DNA of 64,000 nt. Origin: Bradyrhizobium jicamae. GTDB taxonomy: Bacteria; Pseudomonadota; Alphaproteobacteria; Rhizobiales; Xanthobacteraceae. The translations under genes and the position numbers were made by a program. Location of the stretch: positions 58,444-122,443 of the forward strand of contig NZ_JAFCJX010000025.1 in the NCBI RefSeq assembly GCF_018130695.1, given 5' to 3'. The notes below the pieces were generated by a model. The model had not been told where the DNA came from, did no database searches, and saw only the letters and a list, made by a program, of their open reading frames with translations. Within the stretch, counting starts at the first letter, position 1. Each line of letters opens with the position of its first letter. Of the stretch, positions 41,798 through 50,678 are shown one piece after another.

Positions 41798-43885
41798 TCA
41801 GCGATTGAACAGCTGCCGCAGCACCTCGTTCATCGCGGGATTGTCGGCCTGCTCGGCCGACTGGGCCGGCGGGGGCTCTGGCGCCGCCTCCGCCGCGGGC
41901 GGCTCGGCGGATGGCGCCGCCGGCACGAGGCTCCGCTGCCCCGCCCGCGGTGCGACGTTCGGACGCTGTCCCTGCTGCGGCTGTCCTTGGGGTTGGCCCT
42001 GCGGCTGGTTGAGCGTGCTCAACCCTTGCTGGATCAGGTTCCCGATGGTCGCGCCAAGCTCGCCGCCAAGCGGATTATTCGGGTCATTGCCCTGCGGGCC
42101 CCCTTGCGGATTGGCCCCCGCCTGCGGCGCCGCCGCACCGCCCTGCAGCCCATTGATGAGATTGCCAAGCCCGCTCAGGCCGGCACCATTCGGCCCGAAC
42201 AGCCCCTGGCCCATCTGCTTCAGCCTGGCATAGCCAGCCTCCGGATTATCCAGCATGCCCTGCATGTCCGGATAGATCCGCGGCCCCACCCAGGGACCCT
42301 CGATCATCACGGGGATGCCGAAGCCGACAGGGTTGCCGGCGCGGCCCTGGCCCTCGGTGGTCATCACGAGCTGCGGCTCGACGCGAAAACCGATCTGCCG
42401 CGTGTTGATGTCGACGGTGCCGACACCGGTCATCTTCACCAGCGGCCCAATCAGATTGAGATCGGTGGTGACGGCCTGGCCCTTGTCGAGCTTGAACGAC
42501 GCCGACAGCTGCGAGAGGTCGGTCGCCAGCGCCTCGCCCTCCTGCCAGCCATTGAGCGTGCTGGCGGTGAGGTTGCGGATCATCTGCGCGACATTGAGCC
42601 CGCGGATCGCGCCATCCTGCAGCACCACGAATGCGGTGCCGTTGAGACCCGCGACGATCGCCCGCTCGCTCGTCCCTTGCGAGCGCACGTTGATCTTCGC
42701 CTGCATCTTGCCGTCGAGCTTGTCGAACTCGGCCAGCGACTTCAGCACCGGCAGCGCGCGAACACCGGCCATGTCGAGCCGCAGCGCATAGGTCGGATTG
42801 GCCGTGGAGGCATCGACGGTGAGATCGCCGTTGGCGGTGCCGCCATACGCGCCGAGATCACCGAGCTTCGCCTTCAGCACACCGCTGTTGACGGAGGCAT
42901 CGATCGCAGCCGGCGCGAAGCGGCCGTCGCCGATCACGAGCTCGGCAGCCGAGATGCGGGCCTGCGTGTCGACATAGTTCAGCCCGGTGAGATCGATCGT
43001 GGCGTTGCTCCAGCCTTGTGCCGAAACGTTGGACTGCCCGGGCGTCGCAAACGACAGCCGCTGGAAATCGAGGTCGAGCTTCACCAGCGGCTTATTGCTG
43101 GCGAAATCGACCGAGGCCCAGCCGTTGAAGCCGCCGTCGCCGAGCGTGCCGGAGACGTTGTTGAACATCGCCACCGTCCCGTTCAGCCGCACCTCGGCCT
43201 TCGCGGTCAGCACGGCCGGCAGCAGGCCAGGCGCATCGATGTTGAATTCGGCCGGGATGTTCTGCCGCTCCAGCGGTGGCTGCGGCGCGGTCGCCTTGAT
43301 GTCGAATTTCAGCGGCCTGTCGCCGGCCCGCGCATTGCCCGTGATCACGATCTTGCGGTCGTCACCGATCGTCGCGTCGGCGTTCAGCGTCTCGATCCGG
43401 CTCTCGATGCGGTCGCGCAGATTGGCGAACACGATGGTGCCGCCGGTGACGCTGATATGCTCGATCCTGATCGTATCGCTGCCGCCAGCGTTGGCCTTGG
43501 CCGGCGGATTATTGTCGCGCGTCCGCTCGCGCTGCAGCGGCACGTTCAGCACCGGCCGCACGATCACGAGCTCGCTGATCTCGGGCTTGCCCGACCACAG
43601 GCTCGCCAAGGTCATGTCGGCCTCAACGCTGCTCGCAGTGAGGCGGTTGTTGATCTCGCGTTCCCGCGGATCCCCGAGCGCGATGTCGGTCAGCGTCACA
43701 TTGACCGACGGCCACAGCGACACCTTGGCGCCGCCATTGATCGCCAGCCGATAGCCGGTCTCGCGCTCGACCCGCTCCTTGATGGTGGACGTCAGGAAGC
43801 TCGAGGGAATGCCGACCACCGCGATCAGCGCGATGATGACGATCACGGCAGCCAGCGCGGCGCCGAGGAATTTCAGGGCTCTCAT
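41798..43885 (-). CDS. AsmA-family envelope protein
   Basis: A 695-residue protein with one N-terminal membrane anchor (about 5-27) and a large periplasmic AsmA domain (start GYRLAINGGAKVSLWPSVNVTLTDIALGDP). A C-terminal AsmA_2-like region follows (LNGTAFVVLQDGAIRGLNVAQMIRNL, GTVDINTRQIGFRVEPQLV), and then a Gln/Pro/Gly-rich tail of about 110 residues. AsmA-like proteins are implicated in outer-membrane lipid transport. Divergent from the Crp/Fnr gene across a 211-bp gap. Confidence 0.88.
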   Translation of the reverse strand: MRALKFLGAALAAVIVIIALIAVVGIPSSFLTSTIKERVERETGYRLAINGGAKVSLWPSVNVTLTDIALGDPREREINNRLTASSVEADMTLASLWSGKPEISELVIVRPVLNVPLQRERTRDNNPPAKANAGGSDTIRIEHISVTGGTIVFANLRDRIESRIETLNADATIGDDRKIVITGNARAGDRPLKFDIKATAPQPPLERQNIPAEFNIDAPGLLPAVLTAKAEVRLNGTVAMFNNVSGTLGDGGFNGWASVDFASNKPLVKLDLDFQRLSFATPGQSNVSAQGWSNATIDLTGLNYVDTQARISAAELVIGDGRFAPAAIDASVNSGVLKAKLGDLGAYGGTANGDLTVDASTANPTYALRLDMAGVRALPVLKSLAEFDKLDGKMQAKINVRSQGTSERAIVAGLNGTAFVVLQDGAIRGLNVAQMIRNLTASTLNGWQEGEALATDLSQLSASFKLDKGQAVTTDLNLIGPLVKMTGVGTVDINTRQIGFRVEPQLVMTTEGQGRAGNPVGFGIPVMIEGPWVGPRIYPDMQGMLDNPEAGYARLKQMGQGLFGPNGAGLSGLGNLINGLQGGAAAPQAGANPQGGPQGNDPNNPLGGELGATIGNLIQQGLSTLNQPQGQPQGQPQQGQRPNVAPRAGQRSLVPAAPSAEPPAAEAAPEPPPAQSAEQADNPAMNEVLRQLFNR

Positions 43886-44010
43886 GTCGACTTTCCGGAC
43901 CGGTCAGCAGCCATGCCGCAAGCGCGCATCGCCGCCTTTGCGAGATTATCCCGCAAACCGGACTTCGCTCCAATGGAGGCTAAAAATAAACCGCGGCGGT
44001 GGGAATTTTA

Positions 44011-44026
44011 TGTGACTTATGACACA
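44011..44026 (+). promoter_or_regulatory. CRP/FNR-type binding site upstream of the Crp/Fnr gene
   Basis: TGTGACTTATGACACA (TGTGA-N6-ACACA, one mismatch to the CRP consensus) lies 71 bp upstream of the ATG at 44097. Likely an autoregulatory site of the regulator it precedes. It also lies 126 bp from the start of the divergent AsmA gene. Confidence 0.55.
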
Positions 44027-44096
44027 CTTCATTGGGGGTGATTTTTGCTAACCGGCGGTGCGGGACACGTTCGGATGAATTTGGAAGGCGAATACA

Positions 44097-44771
44097 ATGA
44101 GCAAACAGGCCGAATTTGCGGTCATTTTGAAGATGAACCCGATGTTCGCGGATCTCGGCGCGGACGAGTTGCAACGCCTGGCGGGCCTCTGCCACACCCA
44201 GCAACTCGCCTCCGGTGAGGTTCTGTTCCAGAAGGGCGATCCCGGCAATGCCCTGTTCGGGGTCCGCCGCGGCCAGGTCCGGATCGAGACCGGGGCCTCC
44301 GACGGCAGCCGGCTGACGCTCAATTTCATGGGCGCCGGCGATCTGTTCGGCGAGGTCGCAGTGCTCGACGGCCAGGAGCGCACCGCGGATGCGACCGCGG
44401 GCGAGACCAGCGAATTGTTCGTGCTCCGCCGCGAGGATTTCCTCGGCTTCCTCGAACGCGAGCCCAAGGTCGCGGTCAAGCTGATCGAATTGCTGTGCCA
44501 GCGCATCCGCTGGCAGAGCGAGCGGATGGAGGAATCGGTGCTGCAGCCGTTGCCCGTTCGGCTGGCGCGGCGGTTGTGTGCCCTCGCCGAGGATTTCGGG
44601 TCCGAGGTGCACATCTCGCAGGAGCAGCTCGGCGTCTTCGTCGGCGCCGCGCGCGAGAGCGTCAACCGCCAGCTGCAGGCCTGGCGCAAGGACGGCATCC
44701 TCGATCTGCAGCGTGGCCGCATCCTGCTGCAGAACATGAACAAGCTGACCGCGGTCGCGCGCAACGATTAA
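44097..44771 (+). CDS. Crp/Fnr-family transcriptional regulator
   Basis: A 224-residue regulator with an N-terminal cyclic-nucleotide-binding-type beta-roll (about 15-135; GAGDLFGEVAVLDGQERTADATA is the phosphate-binding cassette, with GE and RTA as in cAMP receptors). C-terminal HTH_Crp reads SQEQLGVFVGAARESVNRQLQAWRKDGILDLQRGRI in outline. There is no N-terminal Cys cluster as in FNR. The intact PBC motif suggests cAMP or cGMP binding. GGAAGG lies 8 bp before the ATG, and a CRP-like box precedes it. It may read the product of the nearby cyclase. Confidence 0.9.
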   Translation: MSKQAEFAVILKMNPMFADLGADELQRLAGLCHTQQLASGEVLFQKGDPGNALFGVRRGQVRIETGASDGSRLTLNFMGAGDLFGEVAVLDGQERTADATAGETSELFVLRREDFLGFLEREPKVAVKLIELLCQRIRWQSERMEESVLQPLPVRLARRLCALAEDFGSEVHISQEQLGVFVGAARESVNRQLQAWRKDGILDLQRGRILLQNMNKLTAVARND

Positions 44772-44788
44772 GACTGCGTCGCGAAAGC

Positions 44789-44818
44789 TCGCGCGAGAAG
44801 AAGAAAATTCTCGCGCGA
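44789..44818. repeat. 11-bp perfect inverted repeat after the Crp/Fnr gene
   Basis: TCGCGCGAGAA-N8-TTCTCGCGCGA, 18 bp after the stop of the Crp/Fnr gene. No U run follows, so it is not a classical terminator; it could be a binding site or an RNA structure. Confidence 0.55.
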
Positions 44819-44826
44819 TCGCCCGC

Positions 44827-44856
44827 GTATACATTCGTATACATTCATATACATTT
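44827..44856 (+). repeat. Three tandem 10-bp repeats (GTATACATTC)
   Basis: Two perfect copies GTATACATTC followed by ATATACATTT. An AT-rich island in GC-rich DNA downstream of the Crp/Fnr gene. 10-bp spacing puts the units on one face of the helix. Confidence 0.7.
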
Positions 44857-44960
44857 TGCTCAAAAGACTTGCTTGCCGGAACCGCACCGCATCGCTTTGA
44901 TCGCGCGTGCGGGTCCTTGGGGTGACACCCAGCCTTGCTGGCCTCACGCCATCCACCCGC

Positions 44961-44996
44961 AAACCCCTGCTGCCCCTCCCGGTGCTGCAGGGGTTT
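44961..44996 (+). terminator. Rho-independent terminator, possibly bidirectional
   Basis: Stem AAACCCCTGC/GCAGGGGTTT with a 16-base loop, then T residues, between the Crp/Fnr gene and the convergent NTF2-like gene (stop at 45008). It would serve both directions. Confidence 0.75.
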
Positions 44997-45007
44997 TGAT
45001 TCCAGGC

Positions 45008-45415
45008 CTACGCGGACGTCAGGTGCTTGATCAGCGCCGTATCGACAAATTCCACAAGTTCGACGACCTTCCCATCCTGAACCTTGAACAGATCGACCAG
45101 CTCGGTGGTGAAGGTGAGGTTCTTGGGAACGAAGCGCATCGTGACGCGCGAATGCACGGCCGCGCGATCACCGTCCACCAGGAAGCTGATATATTCGCGG
45201 TTGAGGAAATCGAACGCTCCGCACAGATCAGTTATCGTCTTCCTGATGTCTGTGTGACCGCAACACGCGCCCGCGACCTCGACGAGCTTGGCGTCGCCGG
45301 TCAGCTCGAACTTCGCCTCGCTATGAAATGCGTCCATGATGCCATCGACATTGCCGGCGGCTCGCGCGGCATAGGCCAGCTCGATCAATCGACGCACTGC
45401 TTCCTTGTCGGCCAT
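45008..45415 (-). CDS. SnoaL/NTF2-like protein
   Basis: A 135-residue NTF2-fold protein: N-terminal helix EAVRRLIELAYAARAAGNVDGIMDAFHSEAKFEL, then DIRKTITDLCGAFDFLNREYISFLVDGDRAAVHSRVTMRFV and VDLFKVQDGKVVELVEFVD. SnoaL-like proteins include polyketide cyclases and isomerases; this one could be either or a small-molecule binder. GGAGGG 5 bp upstream fixes the start at 45415, 42 bp inside a longer open frame. Apparently monocistronic. Confidence 0.78.
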   Translation of the reverse strand: MADKEAVRRLIELAYAARAAGNVDGIMDAFHSEAKFELTGDAKLVEVAGACCGHTDIRKTITDLCGAFDFLNREYISFLVDGDRAAVHSRVTMRFVPKNLTFTTELVDLFKVQDGKVVELVEFVDTALIKHLTSA

Positions 45416-45506
45416 GATAACCCTCCCCTCAGAGTCCCCAGCGAGGGATGCTACCACTTGGAGAAGAACTTAATACAAGCAACTTTCGGCGGTGTAACGT
45501 CGCAGA

Positions 45507-48500
45507 TCACTCCGCCGCCGGCGACACCCTGCCAGGGGGGACTGCGGGCGGGCCCGCCGCGTGATCGTCCTTCGGCTCGAGCTCATGGTCCGCGTGCGAC
45601 ACCACCAGCCGCTTGCCAAAGCGCCAGATCAGAGCGCCGATATCGTCCATCACCATGAACATCGCCGGCACGAACACCAGCGACAGGATGGTGGAGAAGA
45701 TCAGGCCGCCGATCACCGCGAGCGCCATCGGCGAGCGGAATTCGCCGCCGGCGCCGAAGGCCAGCGCCGACGGCATCATGCCGGCGGCCATCGCGATCGT
45801 GGTCATCACGATCGGGCGGGCGCGCTTCATGCCGGCGTCGATCATCGCCTCCTCTCGCGCCTTGCCCTCGCGGATCGCCTCCACCGCGAACTCCACCAGC
45901 ATGATGGCGTTCTTGGTCACGATGCCCATCAGCATCAGGATGCCGATCCACACCGGCGTGGTGAGCTGCTTGCCGGTGAGCAGCAGCGCGGCGATCGCGC
46001 CGCCGATCGAGAGCGGCAGCGAGAACAGGATGGTGATCGGCTGCAGGAAGGTGCCGAACAGCAGCACCAGCACCGCATAGACCATCATCAGGCCCGCGGT
46101 GATCGCGGTGGCAAAGCCTTCCGACAATTCGTTGAGGCTTTCAGCGTCGCCGGACGGGCTGACCTTCACGCCCTTCGGCAGGCTCTTCATGACCGGCAGG
46201 TCGTAGATCAGCTTGGTGGCGTCACCGAGCGCGGCGTTGCCGACGAGGTCGGCGGCGACGGTGGCCTGCCGCTCGCGGTCGTAGCGGTTGATGCTGGTCG
46301 GGCCCTGGTCGAGCTGGATGTCGGCGACCACAGACAGCGGCACGCCGCCGCGCTCGCCGCGCTGACCGAGCGGTACGCGCAATTGCTGCAGCATCTGCAG
46401 ATCGCTGCGCGCATTGTCCTCGAGCTGGACGCGGATCGGCACCTGGCGGTCGCCGGCATCGAACTTGGCCAGCGCCGGGCCGACATCGCCGATGGTGGCG
46501 ACGCGGATGGTCTGCGACAGGCTCTCGGTGGAGACGCCGAGCCGCGCCGCGAGTTCCGCGCGGGGACGGATGCGCAGCTCGGGTCGATCAAGCGAGGTCT
46601 CCGAGATCACATTGGCGACGATCGGAATCCGCTTCATCTGGGTCGCGAGCTCGCTGGCGACATTGTTGACGATGTTGCTGTCGGTCCCGGTCACGACCAG
46701 CGAGATCGCACGCAGGCCGTTCTCGTCCAGGAACCAGAAGCGGATGTCGGGGACGTTCTCCAGCTCGCGCCCGATATCGAGCTCGAGCAGGCGCTGGGTA
46801 TGCGCGCTGTCGCGCTCCTTCTTCGGCGTGTAGTTGATGATCAGCGCGGCGCGGCGCACCTCCTGCGTGCCCGGCGGCACGCGGCCGCCGTCGACGAATA
46901 CGCTTCGGACCTCCGGCCGCTTGCGCAGGCGGGCGACGATCTCCTCCGTCACCTTCTCCGTATAGGCGAGCTGCGAGCCCGGCGGCAGCTCCATCGCGAG
47001 CAGCGAGCGGGCGGTGTCCTGCGCGGGCAGGAAGCCCTGCGGCAGCAGCGTGATGCTCCAGATCGAGGCGGCGAACACCGCAAAGCCGATCAGCACGGTG
47101 ATGAAGTAATGCTTCACCGACCAGGCCACCAGGCTGTGATAGCCGCGCAGGATCCGGCCGGGCGGCGGATCGTCATGCGGATGATCCTTGAGGAAATAGG
47201 CCGCGAGCACCGGCGTGACGAAGCGCGCGGCGAGCAGCGAGAAGAACACCTGCACCGAGACGGTGATGCCGAACTGCTTGAAGAACTGCCCGGCGATGCC
47301 GGACATGAAGCTCGCCGGCGCGAAGATCGCGATGATGGTCAGCGAGATCGCGATCACGGCGAGGCCGATCTCGTCGGCGGCTTCGAGCGCCGCACGATAA
47401 GGCGTTTTGCCCATCCGCATATGGCGCACGATGTTCTCGATCTCGACGATGGCGTCGTCGACGAGAATGCCGGTCGACAGCGTGATGGCGAGGAAGGAGA
47501 CCAGGTTGAGCGAGAAGCCCAGGAGGTCCATCGCCCAGAACGCCGGGAAGATCGACAGCGGCAGCGAGACGGCGGCGATGATGGTGGCCCTGAGATCGCG
47601 CAGGAACAGCAGCACGATGATGACGGCGAGGATCGCGCCCTCGAACAGGGTCGAGATCGCCGCCAGATAATTGCCCTTGGTGAATTCGACGGAGGTATCG
47701 ATCAGCTTGAGGTCGACATCGGGATAGGCGGCTTTCAGCGCCTCGATGCGCTTCTCCACGGCCTCGGCCACCTTCACATCGCTGGCGCCCTTGGAGCGCT
47801 TGATGCCGAGCGCCACCACCGGCTCGCCGTTGAAGCGGGCGAAGGTGCGGCGGTCGGCGATGGTGTCGGTGACGGTGCCGAGATCGTCGAGCCGGACCTC
47901 GCCGCCGCCGAACAGCGGGATCATGGTGCCGGCGAGCTCGTTCAAGGTCTTGGCGCCGGCCAGCGTACGGATCGTCTGGTCGTTCTTGCCGATCTCGGCG
48001 CGGCCGCCGGCGAGGTCGACATTGGTGCCGCGCAGGATCTGGCTGACATTGACGGCCGTCAGTCCCGCGGCCTGCAGCTTGTCGGGATCGAGCGAGACCA
48101 GGATTTCGCGCTCGACACCGCCGATACGCTCGACTTGGGCGACGCCGCGCACGCCCTGCAGCGCGCGCTTGACCACGTCGTCGACGAAGTAGGAGAGCTG
48201 TTCCGGCGTCTTGCCGGGCGAGATCGCCGCATAGGTCACGATCGGCAGGCCGATCACGTCGACGCGCTGGATCAGGGGCTCGGTGACGTTCTGCGGCAGG
48301 TTGGCGCGGACCCGGGTGACCGCGTCCTTGACGTCGTTCAGCGCGCGGTCGGTGTTGGTCTCCAGCGCGAACTGGATCGTGGTCACCGACAGGCCGTCGG
48401 TGATCGAAGAGGAGATGTGCCGCACGCCCTCGACGCCGGAGACGCCGTCTTCGATCGTTTTGGTGACCTGCGATTCAAGCTCCGACGGCGCGGCGCCGAA

Positions 48501-48659
48501 TTGCGAGACCGCGACCGAGATCACCGGAATGTCGGCGCTCGGCAGCCGCGTGATCGCGAGCTTGCCGAAGGAGACCCAGCCCAGCACGAGCAGGATGATC
48601 GAGAAGACGATCGAGGGAAGCGGGTTCCGGATCGACCATGCCGAGATATTCAAAGCCAT
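45507..48659 (-). CDS. RND-family multidrug efflux permease (HAE1 type)
   Basis: Inner-membrane proton-driven drug pump of 1050 residues with 12 TM segments and two large periplasmic loops. Family motifs: N-terminal NPLPSIVFSIILLVLGWVSF, GVEGVRHISSSITDG, TLSTGILVDDAIVEIENIVRH in TM4 (the Asp pair used in proton relay) and the C-terminal GIVTKNAIMLVEFAVEAIREG. Together with the adaptor encoded just upstream it should form an AcrAB-like complex; an outer-membrane partner is not in the window. Its ATG overlaps the adaptor stop by one base (TAATG). Confidence 0.95.
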   Translation of the reverse strand: MALNISAWSIRNPLPSIVFSIILLVLGWVSFGKLAITRLPSADIPVISVAVSQFGAAPSELESQVTKTIEDGVSGVEGVRHISSSITDGLSVTTIQFALETNTDRALNDVKDAVTRVRANLPQNVTEPLIQRVDVIGLPIVTYAAISPGKTPEQLSYFVDDVVKRALQGVRGVAQVERIGGVEREILVSLDPDKLQAAGLTAVNVSQILRGTNVDLAGGRAEIGKNDQTIRTLAGAKTLNELAGTMIPLFGGGEVRLDDLGTVTDTIADRRTFARFNGEPVVALGIKRSKGASDVKVAEAVEKRIEALKAAYPDVDLKLIDTSVEFTKGNYLAAISTLFEGAILAVIIVLLFLRDLRATIIAAVSLPLSIFPAFWAMDLLGFSLNLVSFLAITLSTGILVDDAIVEIENIVRHMRMGKTPYRAALEAADEIGLAVIAISLTIIAIFAPASFMSGIAGQFFKQFGITVSVQVFFSLLAARFVTPVLAAYFLKDHPHDDPPPGRILRGYHSLVAWSVKHYFITVLIGFAVFAASIWSITLLPQGFLPAQDTARSLLAMELPPGSQLAYTEKVTEEIVARLRKRPEVRSVFVDGGRVPPGTQEVRRAALIINYTPKKERDSAHTQRLLELDIGRELENVPDIRFWFLDENGLRAISLVVTGTDSNIVNNVASELATQMKRIPIVANVISETSLDRPELRIRPRAELAARLGVSTESLSQTIRVATIGDVGPALAKFDAGDRQVPIRVQLEDNARSDLQMLQQLRVPLGQRGERGGVPLSVVADIQLDQGPTSINRYDRERQATVAADLVGNAALGDATKLIYDLPVMKSLPKGVKVSPSGDAESLNELSEGFATAITAGLMMVYAVLVLLFGTFLQPITILFSLPLSIGGAIAALLLTGKQLTTPVWIGILMLMGIVTKNAIMLVEFAVEAIREGKAREEAMIDAGMKRARPIVMTTIAMAAGMMPSALAFGAGGEFRSPMALAVIGGLIFSTILSLVFVPAMFMVMDDIGALIWRFGKRLVVSHADHELEPKDDHAAGPPAVPPGRVSPAAE

Positions 48660-49594
48660 TAGCGTGTCCGCGTGCGATCGAGTTCGTCGGCGAACATGGT
48701 CTTGATCTGGTCGCCGTCATGCAGCGAGGTGCCAGCGTCGGCCACGACGATTTCGCCGACGTCGAGGCCTTCAAGGATTTCGGTCGAGGTGTCGGAGGTC
48801 AGGCCGACGCGCACCCTGCGCGTCTCGATCGTGTTGCCCTTCACCACCTGCAGCGTGAGTCGGTCGATCGCGGTGCGCGGCACCGCGACGCCGCAGCTGC
48901 GCTTGGCGTCGATATTGGCGCGCGCGAACATGCCGACCTTCAGAGACGGATTGTTGTTGAGCGAGATCCGCACGCGGCCGAGCTGGGTGGTGCGGTCGAT
49001 CTGCGGCGAGATCTGGCGCACCTTGCCGACCATGTCGGGCGCATCGTCGCGGCTGATGCGCACGGTGGCGCCGGGATTGAGCTTCAACAGCTGGAAGCTC
49101 GGCACTTCGGCCTCGAGCTCGATATCGTTGTTGATGGCGATGCGGAACATCGGGCCGCCCTGCGGCGAGGCCGGCGCGCCGGCGACGGTGCGGACCTCGG
49201 TGACGAGACCGGCGGCCGGCGCCTTCAGCGCCACGAAGGCCGGCGGGCGCGTGTTGCCCTGCGCCGCCTGCTGCTGCATCTGCGGCGGCGGGGTGATGCG
49301 CGCGAGCTCCTGGTCCTCCTTCACCGTGTCGCCCTCGCGCACCAGCACCTCGGTGACCCTGGAGCCCTCCTGGTCGACGCCGACCTGCGCCTCGCGGCGC
49401 GGCACGATGAAGCCGGTGACGCGGACCATGTCGGAGAAGCAGGCATTGGTCGATTTGGTGACGATCACCAGCGCCTGGCCGGGCGTCTCCTTCGGCTCCG
49501 GATGCGAGCGGTGCTCGAACCAGTAATAGGCGACGCCGAGCGCGACAAAGAACACGGTGCCGAGCGCAGGCTTGAGATATTGGGACAGGTTCAT
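48659..49594 (-). CDS. RND efflux periplasmic adaptor
   Basis: A 311-residue membrane-fusion protein. N-terminal anchor (about 8-27, LKPALGTVFFVALGVAYYWF), lipoyl halves in VTGFIVPRREAQVGVDQEGSRVTEVLVREGDTVKEDQELARI and FVALKAPAAGLVTEVRT, and barrel motifs TVRISRDDAPDMVGKVRQISPQID and CGVAVPRTAIDRLTLQVVKGNTIETRRVRVGLTSDTSTEILEGLDVGEIV. The adaptor gene precedes the pump, TAATG overlap. Start 49594; the frame extends to 49618. It resembles the orphan adaptor at 31575. Confidence 0.92.
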   Translation of the reverse strand: MNLSQYLKPALGTVFFVALGVAYYWFEHRSHPEPKETPGQALVIVTKSTNACFSDMVRVTGFIVPRREAQVGVDQEGSRVTEVLVREGDTVKEDQELARITPPPQMQQQAAQGNTRPPAFVALKAPAAGLVTEVRTVAGAPASPQGGPMFRIAINNDIELEAEVPSFQLLKLNPGATVRISRDDAPDMVGKVRQISPQIDRTTQLGRVRISLNNNPSLKVGMFARANIDAKRSCGVAVPRTAIDRLTLQVVKGNTIETRRVRVGLTSDTSTEILEGLDVGEIVVADAGTSLHDGDQIKTMFADELDRTRTR

Positions 49595-49759
49595 CGCCGG
49601 TCGATCCAGACTTTCCACGTATTAACTTGGCGCATGACGGCGGCGTGTCGAAACAGGGCGCCCGGTGACGAGCATCATCGCTGCGAAGGCGAGGTCATGT
49701 TGTTTCGGATCATGCCCGGATGTCCTGTGAAGCAGGTCACTTGCCGTGGAGCCCAAAAC

Positions 49760-49792
49760 AAATGCGTCCCGCTGGGGTGCGAGACGCATTTT
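49760..49792 (-). terminator. Terminator of the OmpA-like gene
   Basis: Stem AAATGCGTC/GACGCATTT with a 14-base loop, 52 bp past the OmpA-like stop on the minus strand and followed by GTTTT. The interval 49595-49843 otherwise has no gene. Confidence 0.7.
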
Positions 49793-49843
49793 AACCTCAA
49801 ATAATTCCGCCACGCCACGCCGGATTACTTACTTCGAGGCGCA

Positions 49844-50536
49844 TTACTTCGACGCAGTGGTCTTGTTCTCCATATTGACCACCTGCACGCGGCGGTTGGC
49901 TTCCGACATCGGCTGGCTCGGGTCCTTCAGCTTGCTCTTGCCATAGCCGACGGTGACGAGATCGGAGCCGTTGATGCCATATTTGTCGACCAGATAGCGC
50001 TTGATCGCGTCGGCGCGGCGCTCGGAGAGGCCCTGATTGTACTCCTCGCCGCCGGCAGCGTCGGTGTGGCCGGCGACCACGAAGGTCGAGCCCTTGAGCT
50101 CCGGATTGACCAGCACGCGGCCGAGCGCCTGCACCGAGGGGATCGACTTGGCGCTGATGTCGGCGGAGTTGTAGTCGAAGTTGATCTCGAGATCGATCTT
50201 CGGCTTGTCCTGGACGATGGTCGCGATCTCCTCGCGCTCGGCCGTCGACAGCGAGCGGGTGGCGCGGCCGCGGACGCTCTGGACGAACTTGGCCTGGTCG
50301 GCGTTGAGGCCGGGCGAGGTCTGCGGACCGACCGAAAGGCCGCGGGTCAGCGGCTTCTTCTCCGGCGTCAGCGCTTTCAGAATCTGGTCTTCGGTCGCGT
50401 CGCCGGCACGGGCAGCGATTGTGCCGAGCGACAGCGCGGCGCCCACGGTCATGATCGAAACGATGACGGTGAATTTGTTGGACTTGAAGCCATTGGACTT
50501 GAAGCCATTGGACTTGAGGCAATTGGGCTTGAACAT
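49844..50536 (-). CDS. OmpA-domain outer-membrane / peptidoglycan-associated protein
   Basis: A 230-residue protein with an extended N-terminal region, a signal-like segment (TVIVSIMTVGAALSLGTIAARA) and a C-terminal OmpA domain (IDLEINFDYNSADISAKSI, VVAGHTDAAGGEEYNQGLSERRADAIKRYLVDKYGI). This binds peptidoglycan, with NQGLSERRA as the conserved binding region. The first 22 residues are made of four repeats of (F/L)KxN units encoded by tandem 15-bp DNA. Start at 50536 fixed by GGAGGG 7 bp upstream. Likely linked to the cell wall, with function in envelope stability. Confidence 0.88.
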   Translation of the reverse strand: MFKPNCLKSNGFKSNGFKSNKFTVIVSIMTVGAALSLGTIAARAGDATEDQILKALTPEKKPLTRGLSVGPQTSPGLNADQAKFVQSVRGRATRSLSTAEREEIATIVQDKPKIDLEINFDYNSADISAKSIPSVQALGRVLVNPELKGSTFVVAGHTDAAGGEEYNQGLSERRADAIKRYLVDKYGINGSDLVTVGYGKSKLKDPSQPMSEANRRVQVVNMENKTTASK

Positions 50537-50537
50537 T
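50478..50537 (-). repeat. Tandem 15-bp repeat inside the OmpA-like signal region
   Basis: Four units of TTGGACTTGAAGCCA (plus-strand reading) with the last two slightly changed; the fourth spans the start codon. Because the unit is 15 bp it keeps frame and adds or removes five residues (FKSNG) per copy. Confidence 0.9.
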
Positions 50538-50678
50538 TTCCGTCCCTCCTGCCGCGCGCTCGGCGCGGGTTCCAAATCACTGCTGAAATCAATTGCCGGC
50601 GCCCGCCGGCTTGTACCCTCTGATTAGTCTCGCAATCCCGCGGCCGGTTCGAGGAACCCCCGCACGGTCAGCAAAAAA

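Noticed and set aside
44827..44856. CRISPR array or plasmid iterons
   Set aside because: Only three 10-bp units in tandem without spacers and no cas or rep genes; neither interpretation is supported.
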